Of a DNA stretch of 49,688 nt, positions 42,992 to 49,688 are shown one piece after another. The first letter of the stretch is position 1; every line of letters begins with the position of its first letter. The notes beneath the pieces were generated by a model, which was not told where the DNA came from, did no database searches, and saw only the letters and a list, made by a program, of their open reading frames with translations. Origin of the DNA: Ruminococcus sp. CAG:563 (GTDB lineage: Bacteria; Bacillota; Clostridia; Oscillospirales; Acutalibacteraceae); NCBI GenBank assembly GCA_000434915.1, contig FR882080.1, forward strand, positions 115,930 through 165,617. Direction: 5' to 3'. Position numbers and translations under genes: made by a program.

Positions 42992-44305
42992 ATGAACTTG
43001 ATTTATAAAATACTTTCGTTTCTCAACGTGATAACGCTCTGCCTTGCCATGATCTGCGGAAATTATCCCGGATTCGCCGCAACGGAGCTTAAATATGAAA
43101 CGGCTTACGGTAATCCCATGAAAGGCTTTATGCCGTTCTACAGCGAGGACGGAGCAGATTCTTCTGTGCCTTACAGCATGGAATGGCTCTATATTCCGAT
43201 GACCGATCTTGTTGCCGACGACGGCACATTTACGCTCAGAGATGGACTTGAAGAGAAGCTTGATAAAATTGCACGCAGGGGTCACCAGGCTGCAATGAGA
43301 GTGTATCTCGATTATCCCGACAAGGAGTGCGCCGTTCCGCAGTACATATGGGATATGGGCGTTAAAAAATACGAATACTCCGAGTACGGCGGAGGAATCA
43401 GCCCGGATTACAGCGATCAGAGATTGATTGATTTTCTGCTTTATTTTATCGACCAATTTGCTCTTAATTATGACGGCGACAAACGAATTGCCTATATAAC
43501 GACGGGGCTTATCGGACACTGGGGAGAGTGGCACGTTTGCAGTGAAATCAAGCAGGCAATGCCTTCCGACAGGCAAAAAAGACAGATCATTCATGCGTTT
43601 GAGACTAAATTTAAGCATACAAATATTCTTACCCGCTATCCCGGAACACCCGGTTCAAACAACGGCAAAATCGGATTCCATGACGATTCGTTTACCTACA
43701 ATACAATAAATTCGGACAAGGATTATTTCTTTTATAACCAGCTCAAACGTGCGCTGAAAACCAACGTTTGGAAAAACCGGCCGATCGGCGGCGAGTTCCG
43801 CCCCGAAGGTCAGGAGAATTTCCTCAACGGACAGGTGACGGACGATTTTCAGGACTATGATGAATGCGTAAACAAGACGCACTGCTCATGGCTGATGATG
43901 ACGGGAGCTTTCACCGGCAATCTGACTGAAAAGCAAATCAAGACGGCGAATGAGGCTTCGGCAAAGCTCGGCTATGATTTCTACGTCGAAAAGGTTCAGG
44001 TGAAGAAGCTTTTCGGCAAGGCTTACGTCAGGGTCGGAGTTAAGAATCTCGGTGTTGCTCCGATTTATGCCGATCCTGCCGTTTACATCGGAACGGAGGA
44101 CAAAGAGGTTGAAACCAAGCAGGATATAAGCAAGCTCCTGCCGGGCAGAACGGAATATTTCACGGCAATTATTGACCTGAAATCCGGTGACAATATCCAT
44201 ATCAGAATTGATGATGTTTCAAAATACGGTGCATTTGTCCGCTTCTCCAATGTCGGCGGCTCGGACTCGCCGAACGGAGCTTTTGTAATCGGAACGGTTG
44301 AATAA
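42992..44305 (+). CDS. Secreted DUF4832/DUF4874-like protein
   Basis: The 437-residue protein has a signal peptide (core FLNVITLCLAMIC, probable cleavage after GFAA near residue 30). The mature part shows NPMKGFMPFYS, W-rich GLIGHWGEWHV and IGGEFRPEGQENF, typical of the DUF4832/DUF4874 combination thought to fold as a glycosidase-like TIM barrel with a C-terminal beta-sandwich (from about 340). Enzymatic activity is not established for the family. Carbohydrate binding at the cell surface is a reasonable guess. ATG 42992 is chosen because AGGAGG lies 6 bases upstream and the signal peptide begins there. Confidence 0.75.
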   Translation: MNLIYKILSFLNVITLCLAMICGNYPGFAATELKYETAYGNPMKGFMPFYSEDGADSSVPYSMEWLYIPMTDLVADDGTFTLRDGLEEKLDKIARRGHQAAMRVYLDYPDKECAVPQYIWDMGVKKYEYSEYGGGISPDYSDQRLIDFLLYFIDQFALNYDGDKRIAYITTGLIGHWGEWHVCSEIKQAMPSDRQKRQIIHAFETKFKHTNILTRYPGTPGSNNGKIGFHDDSFTYNTINSDKDYFFYNQLKRALKTNVWKNRPIGGEFRPEGQENFLNGQVTDDFQDYDECVNKTHCSWLMMTGAFTGNLTEKQIKTANEASAKLGYDFYVEKVQVKKLFGKAYVRVGVKNLGVAPIYADPAVYIGTEDKEVETKQDISKLLPGRTEYFTAIIDLKSGDNIHIRIDDVSKYGAFVRFSNVGGSDSPNGAFVIGTVE

Positions 44306-44333
44306 CATACAAAACTAACGGTGAACAGTCAAT

Positions 44334-44372
44334 AAAAAACAAGGCAAACCATATCGGAATGCCTTGTTTTTT
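44334..44372. terminator. Bidirectional terminator between convergent genes
   Basis: A perfect 13-bp stem (AAAAAACAAGGCA / TGCCTTGTTTTTT) has a 13-base loop, with A/T tracts on both sides. It serves the DUF4832-like gene and the SLC13 permease gene. Confidence 0.9.
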
Positions 44373-44385
44373 GATTTTTATCTTT

Positions 44386-45759
44386 TTATCTCCAAATGAA
44401 CCAGATAAGTATGTAGCCGGTCAGCACGGCGGAGAGAGTAAAGGGTATGCCGTATTTCATGAAGGTTGTCGCCTTGACCTCATATCCCTCTTTTTTGAGG
44501 ATTCCGATGCCGGCAATATTTGCACTTGCACCGATCGGGGTGAGATTTCCGCCGAGGGTTGCGCCGCAGAGAAGTCCGTAGTAAAGAAGCTTAGGCTCCA
44601 TGCCCATGTCGGCGGCGATAACGGGAACAATGGTGAGCATCGTTGCCGTGTAGGGAATATTGTCGATAAACGCCGAGAGAATAACGGAAATCCAAACGAT
44701 AATCGTGTAAATGATGAACTCGGAGCCTGAGCCGAGTTTTGCGATTCCGTTTCCGATGACGTCAATAACGCCTGCACTCTTGATTCCGCCGATTACGACG
44801 AAAAGTCCGGTGAGAAGGGCAATCGTGTAGTAGTCGATCTCCTTGAAGGTGTCCTTGACTATCTTATAATTCTTGTTGAAGAAAACCTCGCGGATAACGC
44901 CGATTATGAAGAAGCCTATGCAGATAAGGCCGTTGGTGATATCGGGCTTGTAGAACTGACCCTCGGCTGCCCCGTCCTTGTAGGGGATGAACGAAGCGGC
45001 GATGAGAAGCACGATTGTTCCGACGAGGAGAAAAGTCGGGAATTTATCCTCAACCTTGGTTCTTGCGTTGAATTCGATTTTTGCATTGTCTTTGCGGAAC
45101 ATAAAAAGAATAATGAGTGCGCTGACGATTGCTCCTGCCTCAACGACCCAGAACATACCGGGTTTTCCGCTGTCAACGAAGAAGTCCGAGAAGTCGAGGT
45201 TAGCCGATTTTGCGAGAAGAATCGAAGTTGTGTCGCCGACGAGCGTTGCCGCACCCTGGAGATTCGAGGATACCGCAATGCAAATGATTGACGGAACAGG
45301 GGAGATGTTGACCTTTTTGCAGAAGGCAAGGGCAACCGGCGCAATCATGAGCACCGTCGCAACATTGTCAACGAAAGCAGAAACAATACCTGCGAAAAGC
45401 GAAAGACAAACGATCGCCCATTTGACGTTCGGCATTTTGGAAATCAAAATGTCCGACATGAGCTGCGGCATTTTTGATTCGATGAAAAGATAGACGGTTC
45501 CCATTGTGCCGGCTATCATCATCAGTACGTTCCAGTCGATTTCTCCGAGAGCCTGTGCGACGCCGTAGGAATATGTTGAATCGCCGACGTTGAAGAATCC
45601 GCTGCCGAAAATGTCGGGTGAAGCTGATGCGATAACGCCAAGGGCAATGAAGATTAACGCCGAGCCTATCGCAACATAGGGTCTGATCTTCTGAAAAGCC
45701 ATCATCAGTATGTAAGTGACGGCGAACAGAATCAGGGCTGTGATCGTGATTGGGTTCAT
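44386..45759 (-). CDS. SLC13/ArsB-NhaD-like ion transporter
   Basis: The 457-residue polytopic protein belongs to the ion transporter superfamily. It has two pseudo-symmetric halves with DNVATVLMIAPV and DNIPYTATMLTIVPV, the Asp-Asn re-entrant hairpins. ATLVGDTTSILLAKSANLDF and GGNLTPIGASANI are the ligand-binding loops. Relatives are Na+/H+ antiporters (NhaD), arsenite pumps (ArsB) and dicarboxylate/citrate carriers. No arsR or arsC is near, so Na+/H+ exchange or an anion is more likely than arsenite. AGGAG lies about 9 bases before the start. Expression is probably controlled by the structured leader upstream (45814-45957). Confidence 0.85.
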   Translation of the reverse strand: MNPITITALILFAVTYILMMAFQKIRPYVAIGSALIFIALGVIASASPDIFGSGFFNVGDSTYSYGVAQALGEIDWNVLMMIAGTMGTVYLFIESKMPQLMSDILISKMPNVKWAIVCLSLFAGIVSAFVDNVATVLMIAPVALAFCKKVNISPVPSIICIAVSSNLQGAATLVGDTTSILLAKSANLDFSDFFVDSGKPGMFWVVEAGAIVSALIILFMFRKDNAKIEFNARTKVEDKFPTFLLVGTIVLLIAASFIPYKDGAAEGQFYKPDITNGLICIGFFIIGVIREVFFNKNYKIVKDTFKEIDYYTIALLTGLFVVIGGIKSAGVIDVIGNGIAKLGSGSEFIIYTIIVWISVILSAFIDNIPYTATMLTIVPVIAADMGMEPKLLYYGLLCGATLGGNLTPIGASANIAGIGILKKEGYEVKATTFMKYGIPFTLSAVLTGYILIWFIWR

Positions 45760-45813
45760 GGTTTGACACTCCTAAAATTATTTCGGGCGGAATCCAAGGC
45801 AAGCGGTATTGCC

Positions 45814-45849
45814 AAAAAAATAAAGGCAGAATCTCTACGGATCCTGCCT
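45814..45849 (-). terminator. Attenuator-type terminator in the SLC13 permease leader
   Basis: Minus strand AGGCAGGATC / GATTCTGCCT forms ten pairs (one G-U) with a 6-base loop, followed by TTTATTTTTTT. It ends 54 bases before the permease start codon, so read-through is needed for expression. Confidence 0.9.
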
Positions 45850-45958
45850 GAAAAGACCAAAGTTCAATTAGGTCAATATAACCCGAAACAAATAGAACAT
45901 GACGTTCTATGACAGACTCCACCACTTGCTGCCGAATATCTTCGGCTCATCGGGTTAC
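45850..45958 (-). ncRNA. Structured leader RNA, candidate riboswitch of the SLC13 permease gene
   Basis: Read on the minus strand, an 8-bp P1 (TAACCCGA at 45957-45950 with TCGGGTTA at 45886-45879) closes a junction. P2 is GCCGAA-GATA-TTCGGC (45946-45931) and P3 is ATAGAAC-GTCAT-GTTCTAT (45910-45892). A 20-base purine-rich joining segment (45911-45930, ending ...GGTGGAGTCTGTC) lies between P2 and P3. A short hairpin GACC/GGTC follows (45874-45855), then the terminator. The predicted transcription start is at the first base of P1. I cannot assign it to a known riboswitch class with confidence. Confidence 0.7.
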
Positions 45959-45964
45959 CGTATG

Positions 45965-45992
45965 ATTATAACATATTTATGCGACAAGTCAA
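45965..45992 (-). promoter_or_regulatory. Promoter of the SLC13 permease leader
   Basis: Minus strand TTGACT, 16 bases, TATAAT. The expected start, about 45958, coincides with P1 of the leader. Confidence 0.8.
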
Positions 45993-46015
45993 GCAAAATG
46001 AACAAATTCTAAAGC

Positions 46016-46423
46016 TTATTTACTGATTTTTATTGATAAAATATTGTCAAATTCAATCTCGCTTCTGTCGTTTAAAATGAGCTTACGTTCAATTTCGTCA
46101 ATTCTCCTGACCGTGCAGGGGCGGGTGATTATCGCACCGCCGTCCTTCCTGCCGTCGGGGCGGAAAAACGTCAGCTCAACGGCCGTTTCTTTTTGCGGAT
46201 TATTACGGATTTCAAGAAGAACACGGTTGATTTTTTCTTTTTCGGCTTCCTCAAGCTCGGGCTTAGCGTCCGTCAGTCTTGCCGTTTCCTCCATCTCATC
46301 GTCAAGTCCGACCAATGCGGAAAACGGAGCAAACTGCGCTGCCCGTGCCGAACGTGACATCTGAGGCCTTTTTGCCGAAACATGGTGAGGGAGGTTGATT
46401 ATATCGTCGTATTTTCCGCTCAT
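46016..46423 (-). CDS. YolD-like family protein
   Basis: The 135-residue protein shows DDIINLPHHVSAKRPQMSRSARAAQFAPFSAL and LTDAKPELEEAE, the YolD-like signature. A C-terminal beta-rich part (GGAIITRPCTVRRIDEIERKL) follows. YolD-like proteins are commonly encoded beside UvrX-type Y-family polymerases in Firmicutes; a UmuD-like accessory role has been suggested by genome context but is not proven. Its ATG overlaps the polymerase stop by 4 bases, giving translational coupling in the SOS operon. Confidence 0.9.
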   Translation of the reverse strand: MSGKYDDIINLPHHVSAKRPQMSRSARAAQFAPFSALVGLDDEMEETARLTDAKPELEEAEKEKINRVLLEIRNNPQKETAVELTFFRPDGRKDGGAIITRPCTVRRIDEIERKLILNDRSEIEFDNILSIKISK

Positions 46424-47916
46424 GCCTTGTGACCTCCGATCTGTCTGTTTCTTTCAAGTGCAGTAGCACCATCCTTGAGGTTCATGCCCTTGATTATGGA
46501 GTTCTTGCCGTATTTGCTCTTGATTTTGAGAATCGCCCTTTGCATGTCCTTCTCTTTCTTCAGCTCGTTTTCTTCGGCTTCCTGCTTTTTTGTGTCCGAA
46601 AAAAGATCAAGTTGGACGTACTCGCTCTCTTTTTCGGCGTCCTTCTCGGTTATAATATGATTAGCGACGATATACATTCGGCGCACGAGAAGATTTTTAT
46701 CGACGATTCTGTCAAAAAGGTTCATCGCCGTTTCGCAAATGAGCTTTGTCGAGGAGGTGTAGCGTCCGATATTCTCACTTGAATGGGCGGTTTTCGGAAT
46801 TTTTCTGCCGTAGCGGTCGGTCTCAACCGCACCCGAGTAGCTTTTATTCAGGCTTTCAATGTCATAACCGACGGTCAGAACGATTTGGTCGGTGACAATT
46901 CTTTTTGAGACAAGCTCCAAGGACAATAAGTCGGCCATTTCTTTGAGCACAAGCCTTGCCTTTGAACATTCATACGGCTCTTGAAGCACCTGACCCGAGC
47001 TGAGGCTGCTGCTCTCCGGACGGTATGACTTGATGTCTGAAATCTCGGTCGGTTCCCAGCCCCATGCGTGGTCGATAAGAAGCTCGGCATTGACGCCGAA
47101 AAGCTTATATAGCAAATCCTCGTTGTAATAGTCGCTTTCCCTGCCGACAGAACAGCGGGCAACGTCACCCATTGTGTACAAGCCGTGCTGTTCAAGCTTT
47201 TTTGAAATTCCTCTGCCGACACGCCAAAAATCGGTCAGCGGACGGTGATCCCAAAGTATTTTTCGATAGCTCATTTCGTCAAGCTCGGCAATTCGCACGC
47301 CGTTTTTGTCAGGTTCGCAGTGCTTTGCGTAGATGTCCATTGCAATTTTGCAAAGATAAAGATTTGTGCCTATGCCTGCCGTGGCGGTTATGCCGGTTGT
47401 TTCAAGCACGTCGAGCACCATTTTCATCGCAAGCTCACGGGGCGTCATGCCGTAGGTCTTGAGATAGTCGGTCGCATCAATGAAAACCTCGTCGATTGAA
47501 TAAACGTGGATGTCCTCGGGAGCGATATATTTGAGATAAACATTGTATATACGGGTGCTGACCTCCATATAATGCGCCATTCTCGGCGGTGCGGTGATGA
47601 ATGCAAGCTCCGCCGACGGGTCACTTTTTAATTCGGAATGAAAATGCGATTCATGGGTAAAGCTATGCTTGGGTGCTTTATATCTGCGTTGGGCGTTTAT
47701 TTCACGCACCTTTTGTATAGCCTCAAAGAGCCTCGCTCTGCCGGGTATGCCGTAGGATTTGAGGGAAGGGGAGACGGCAAGACAGATGGTTTTCTCGGTT
47801 CTTGTCGGGTCGGCAACAACAAGATTTGTGTCCAACGGGTCAAGGCCTCTGTCAACACACTCGACAGAAGCATAGAAAGATTTAAGGTCTATTGCAATGT
47901 AAGCCTTGTACGCCAT
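46420..47916 (-). CDS. Y-family translesion DNA polymerase (UmuC/DinB-like, UvrX type)
   Basis: The 498-residue protein begins MAYKAYIAIDLKSFYASVEC with the first catalytic Asp. It has CLAVSPSLKSYGIPGRARLFE and YSIDEVFIDATDYL with the second Asp-Glu pair. The little-finger domain and a charged C-terminal tail (KKQEAEENELKKEKDMQRA) follow. It is longer than Pol IV (about 350-410) and matches the UvrX/YqjW-type group. It copies damaged DNA with low fidelity. ATG 47916 follows GGAGG by 8 bases. The promoter at 48026-48054 contains an SOS box, and yolD follows with a 4-base overlap. Confidence 0.93.
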   Translation of the reverse strand: MAYKAYIAIDLKSFYASVECVDRGLDPLDTNLVVADPTRTEKTICLAVSPSLKSYGIPGRARLFEAIQKVREINAQRRYKAPKHSFTHESHFHSELKSDPSAELAFITAPPRMAHYMEVSTRIYNVYLKYIAPEDIHVYSIDEVFIDATDYLKTYGMTPRELAMKMVLDVLETTGITATAGIGTNLYLCKIAMDIYAKHCEPDKNGVRIAELDEMSYRKILWDHRPLTDFWRVGRGISKKLEQHGLYTMGDVARCSVGRESDYYNEDLLYKLFGVNAELLIDHAWGWEPTEISDIKSYRPESSSLSSGQVLQEPYECSKARLVLKEMADLLSLELVSKRIVTDQIVLTVGYDIESLNKSYSGAVETDRYGRKIPKTAHSSENIGRYTSSTKLICETAMNLFDRIVDKNLLVRRMYIVANHIITEKDAEKESEYVQLDLFSDTKKQEAEENELKKEKDMQRAILKIKSKYGKNSIIKGMNLKDGATALERNRQIGGHKA

Positions 47917-47936
47917 CGGCAACACCTCCGGATATA

Positions 47937-48025
47937 GATTTTAGGCATTAGATGCCGGATTTTAGATGTTGACAGATTATATAAAAAGCATTTGATGTTT
48001 ATCGCATCTAAAAGCTAACATCTAT
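47937..48025 (-). promoter_or_regulatory. Leader of the SOS polymerase operon with inverted repeats
   Basis: The leader carries TTTTAGATG (47960-47968) and its complement CATCTAAAA (48005-48013), plus further GATG/CATC repeats. These could pair in the mRNA and hold the region before the ribosome binding site (47925-47929) in a stem. Function is unknown. Confidence 0.4.
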
Positions 48026-48054
48026 ATTATAACCAGAACAAACGTTCAGGTCAA
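48026..48054 (-). promoter_or_regulatory. Promoter of the SOS polymerase operon with LexA box
   Basis: Minus strand TTGACC, 17 bases, TATAAT. The spacer holds GAAC-AAAC-GTTC (48036-48047), the core of the Firmicutes SOS/LexA box (CGAAC-N4-GTTCG). LexA bound there would block polymerase directly. Confidence 0.88.
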
Positions 48055-48160
48055 TAAAATTAGTAAAAAATCTGTGATAAAATTTTAACAATCTAATATG
48101 TAAGATGTCACAATGCACAAAAAGAAGCGTGTCAGGTTGTTTATTTTGTCGCATCGAATC

Positions 48161-48189
48161 TTGACAATATAACGGAGAATAATTATAAT
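48161..48189 (+). promoter_or_regulatory. Promoter of gdhA
   Basis: TTGACA, 17 bases, TATAAT: a full consensus match, consistent with strong expression. Start is 50 bases before the gene. Confidence 0.88.
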
Positions 48190-48239
48190 ATTGTTGTATT
48201 TACAGTTGTATTTACATACAAAATGAAAGGGTGATACAC

Positions 48240-49583
48240 ATGAGTGAATATATTAACAGAGTTCTTGCTTCGGTAAGAAAAAAGAATGCGTCCGAGCCTG
48301 AATTCGTTCAGACGGTTGAGGAAGTGTTCAAGTCAATCGAGCCGGTAGTTGAAAGACATCCGGAATATGAGAAAAGCGGTCTTCTTGAAAGACTTGTTGA
48401 GCCTGAGCGTATGTTTTCGTTCCGTATTGCATGGGTTGACGATAACGGCAAGGTGCAGGTAAACAAAGGCTATCGCTGCCAGTTCAACGGCTCTATCGGA
48501 CCTTATAAGGGCGGACTTCGTTTCCATCCGAGCGTATATTCGGGTATTGTTAAGTTCCTCGGCTTTGAGCAGATTTTCAAAAACAGCCTTACGGGACTTC
48601 CTATCGGCGGTGCAAAGGGCGGTTCCGATTTTGACCCCAACGGCAAGTCGGACGGAGAAATCATGCGCTTCTGCCAGGCATTCATGAACAATCTTTACAG
48701 ATTTATCGGTCCGGATATCGACGTTCCGGCAGGTGATATCGGCGTCGGCGGACGTGAGATCGGTTATCTCTACGGCCAGTACAGACACATTAAGGGCGTT
48801 TTTGAAAACGGCGTTCTCACCGGCAAGGGCCAGAGCTACGGCGGTTCAAACATTCGTCCCGAGGCTACGGGCTACGGTGCGGTTTATTATGCCGAGGAGG
48901 TTCTTGCTCACTTCGGCGAGAAGATCGAGGGCAAGACCATTGCTATCTCCGGCTTCGGCAATGTTGCATGGGGCGTTGCAAAGAAGGCAGCTCAGCTCGG
49001 TGCAAAGGTAGTAACGATTTCGGGTCCCGACGGCTATGTTTACGATAAGGACGGCGTTTCGACGGACGAGAAGATTGAATATCTTCTTGAAATGAGAGCA
49101 CACGGCACGGGCAAGGTCAAGGATTATGCCGACAAGTTCGGCGCAGAGTATTTCCTGGGCGAGAAGCCGTGGGGAGTTAAGGCCGATATTGTAATGCCTT
49201 GCGCAACTCAGAACGAGGTTGACCTTGAAGAGGCAATGAAGATAATCAAGAACGGCACAAAGTATTACGTTGAGGTTTCCAACATGCCGACAACAAATGA
49301 CGCTCTTGAATATCTCCAGGAGAACGCAGTTGTTGCTCCGTCAAAGGCAGTTAACGCCGGCGGCGTTGCGGTTTCCGCTCTTGAAATGAGCCAGGACTCA
49401 ATGCGTTACAGCTGGTCTGCCGAAGAGGTTGACGAGAAGCTCAGAGAGATCATGAAGAACATCTACACCAATTCGGTCACTGCCGCCGAGGAATACGGCT
49501 GCGGCTACAATCTTGTTGCAGGCGCAAACATCGCAGGCTTCCTTAAGGTCGCCGACGCAATGATGCAGCAGGGTATATTCTAA
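48240..49583 (+). CDS. gdhA: NADP-dependent glutamate dehydrogenase
   Basis: The 447-residue protein has GPYKGGLRFHPSV (substrate-binding Lys) and LPIGGAKGGSDFDP with the catalytic Lys. GFGNVAWG is the Rossmann nucleotide site near residue 235. The length and the DFDPNGKSDGEIMRFC block match hexameric NADP-specific GDH (S50-type I, about 445-450). It fixes ammonium onto 2-oxoglutarate, a main nitrogen assimilation route in gut Clostridia. ATG 48240 is chosen with AAAGGG 8 bases before; the GTG at 48231 overlaps that site. A terminator follows. Confidence 0.96.
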   Translation: MSEYINRVLASVRKKNASEPEFVQTVEEVFKSIEPVVERHPEYEKSGLLERLVEPERMFSFRIAWVDDNGKVQVNKGYRCQFNGSIGPYKGGLRFHPSVYSGIVKFLGFEQIFKNSLTGLPIGGAKGGSDFDPNGKSDGEIMRFCQAFMNNLYRFIGPDIDVPAGDIGVGGREIGYLYGQYRHIKGVFENGVLTGKGQSYGGSNIRPEATGYGAVYYAEEVLAHFGEKIEGKTIAISGFGNVAWGVAKKAAQLGAKVVTISGPDGYVYDKDGVSTDEKIEYLLEMRAHGTGKVKDYADKFGAEYFLGEKPWGVKADIVMPCATQNEVDLEEAMKIIKNGTKYYVEVSNMPTTNDALEYLQENAVVAPSKAVNAGGVAVSALEMSQDSMRYSWSAEEVDEKLREIMKNIYTNSVTAAEEYGCGYNLVAGANIAGFLKVADAMMQQGIF

Positions 49584-49602
49584 TAATAATAAAATGTTTA
49601 TG

Positions 49603-49630
49603 GGGCGGATTATTTCGCCCCGTTTTTTTG
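49603..49630 (+). terminator. Terminator of gdhA
   Basis: A short GC stem (GGGCG/CGCCC) with an 8-9-base loop is followed by a run of T, 20 bases after the stop. Confidence 0.85.
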
Positions 49631-49688
49631 TTGTGCAGGGGAGCGGATACACACATTTCGTAAAGGTCGCACCCTACGATGAAGTTCG
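49630..49688. repeat. Modular interspersed repeat, copy B
   Basis: TTGTGCAGGGG, then CACATTTCGTAAAGGTCG, then CCCTACGATGAAGTTCG. All three blocks are shared with copy A at 42742-42826 but in a different order. It runs off the right edge of the window. Confidence 0.65.

Noticed and set aside
45368..45925. A 185-codon minus-strand frame running through the SLC13 leader into the permease gene
   Set aside because: It crosses the structured leader and terminator and overlaps the permease in another frame; no family pattern and no proper start site.
45850..45958. Assignment of the SLC13 leader to the SAM, TPP, FMN, fluoride, c-di-GMP or Mn2+ riboswitch classes
   Set aside because: The conserved core sequences of these classes as I know them are not present; I leave the class open.

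Overview
The window looks like chromosomal core genome of a spore-forming, anaerobic, Gram-positive Clostridia, most like the gut Ruminococcaceae/Oscillospiraceae. Support comes from a SpoIIID gene, an [FeFe]-hydrogenase maturation GTPase (HydF), an enoate-reductase type flavoenzyme with Fe-S cysteines, a surface protein with cohesin-like, BspA-LRR and dockerin modules, HemZ, a SAM-I riboswitch, a Firmicutes-type SOS box, strong AGGAGG ribosome binding sites and many clean TTGACA/TATAAT promoters with 17-bp spacers. I see no phage, IS element, CRISPR array or rRNA. The species assignment is inference.

Layout. 1-9.8 kb (all minus): an MFS sugar transporter, a glycosyltransferase, recJ, relA/spoT, dtd, an MBL hydrolase, hemZ and the 5' end of a nucleoside kinase, tightly packed and probably co-transcribed in parts. 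9.9-12.0 kb: a secreted cohesin-LRR-dockerin protein and tRNA-Arg(CCG). 12.1-17.0 kb (minus): a complete branched-chain amino acid ABC importer (livK-H-M-G-F) with a stem-loop after livK. 17.3-19.1 kb: metK under a SAM-I riboswitch, then tandem palindromic repeats. 19.1-25.0 kb: hflX and galE (minus), ksgA (plus), a lipoprotein remnant, an unknown membrane protein, tadA and a CPBP protease. 25.2-33.4 kb: an unknown membrane protein, a GT2/CDP-glycerol polymerase fusion, an enoate-reductase-like enzyme and hydF. 33.5-36.0 kb (minus): a DapA-like aldolase, ugpQ and an S4 RNA-binding protein. 36.2-42.7 kb (plus): tRNA-Lys, two sugar-phosphate isomerases, metY, metA, spoIIID and asnB. 43.0-49.7 kb: a DUF4832-like secreted protein, an SLC13/NhaD-like permease behind a structured leader RNA, a yolD/Y-family polymerase SOS operon and gdhA.

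Functional themes. Methionine/SAM supply is represented by metA, metY and metK; MetA carries Glu111 and is therefore predicted to make O-acetylhomoserine for MetY. Nitrogen and amino acid metabolism (liv, asnB, gdhA, relA), envelope polymer synthesis and translation fidelity (dtd, tadA, ksgA, hflX) are also well represented.

The best candidates for something undescribed are regulatory RNAs and DNA structures: (i) a three-way-junction leader with its own promoter and terminator ahead of the SLC13/NhaD-like permease; (ii) a hairpin/terminator that buries the spoIIID ribosome binding site and overlaps a SigE-like promoter predicted to start inside it; (iii) tandem duplicated palindromes after hflX; (iv) a modular intergenic repeat family near 42.74 and 49.63 kb.
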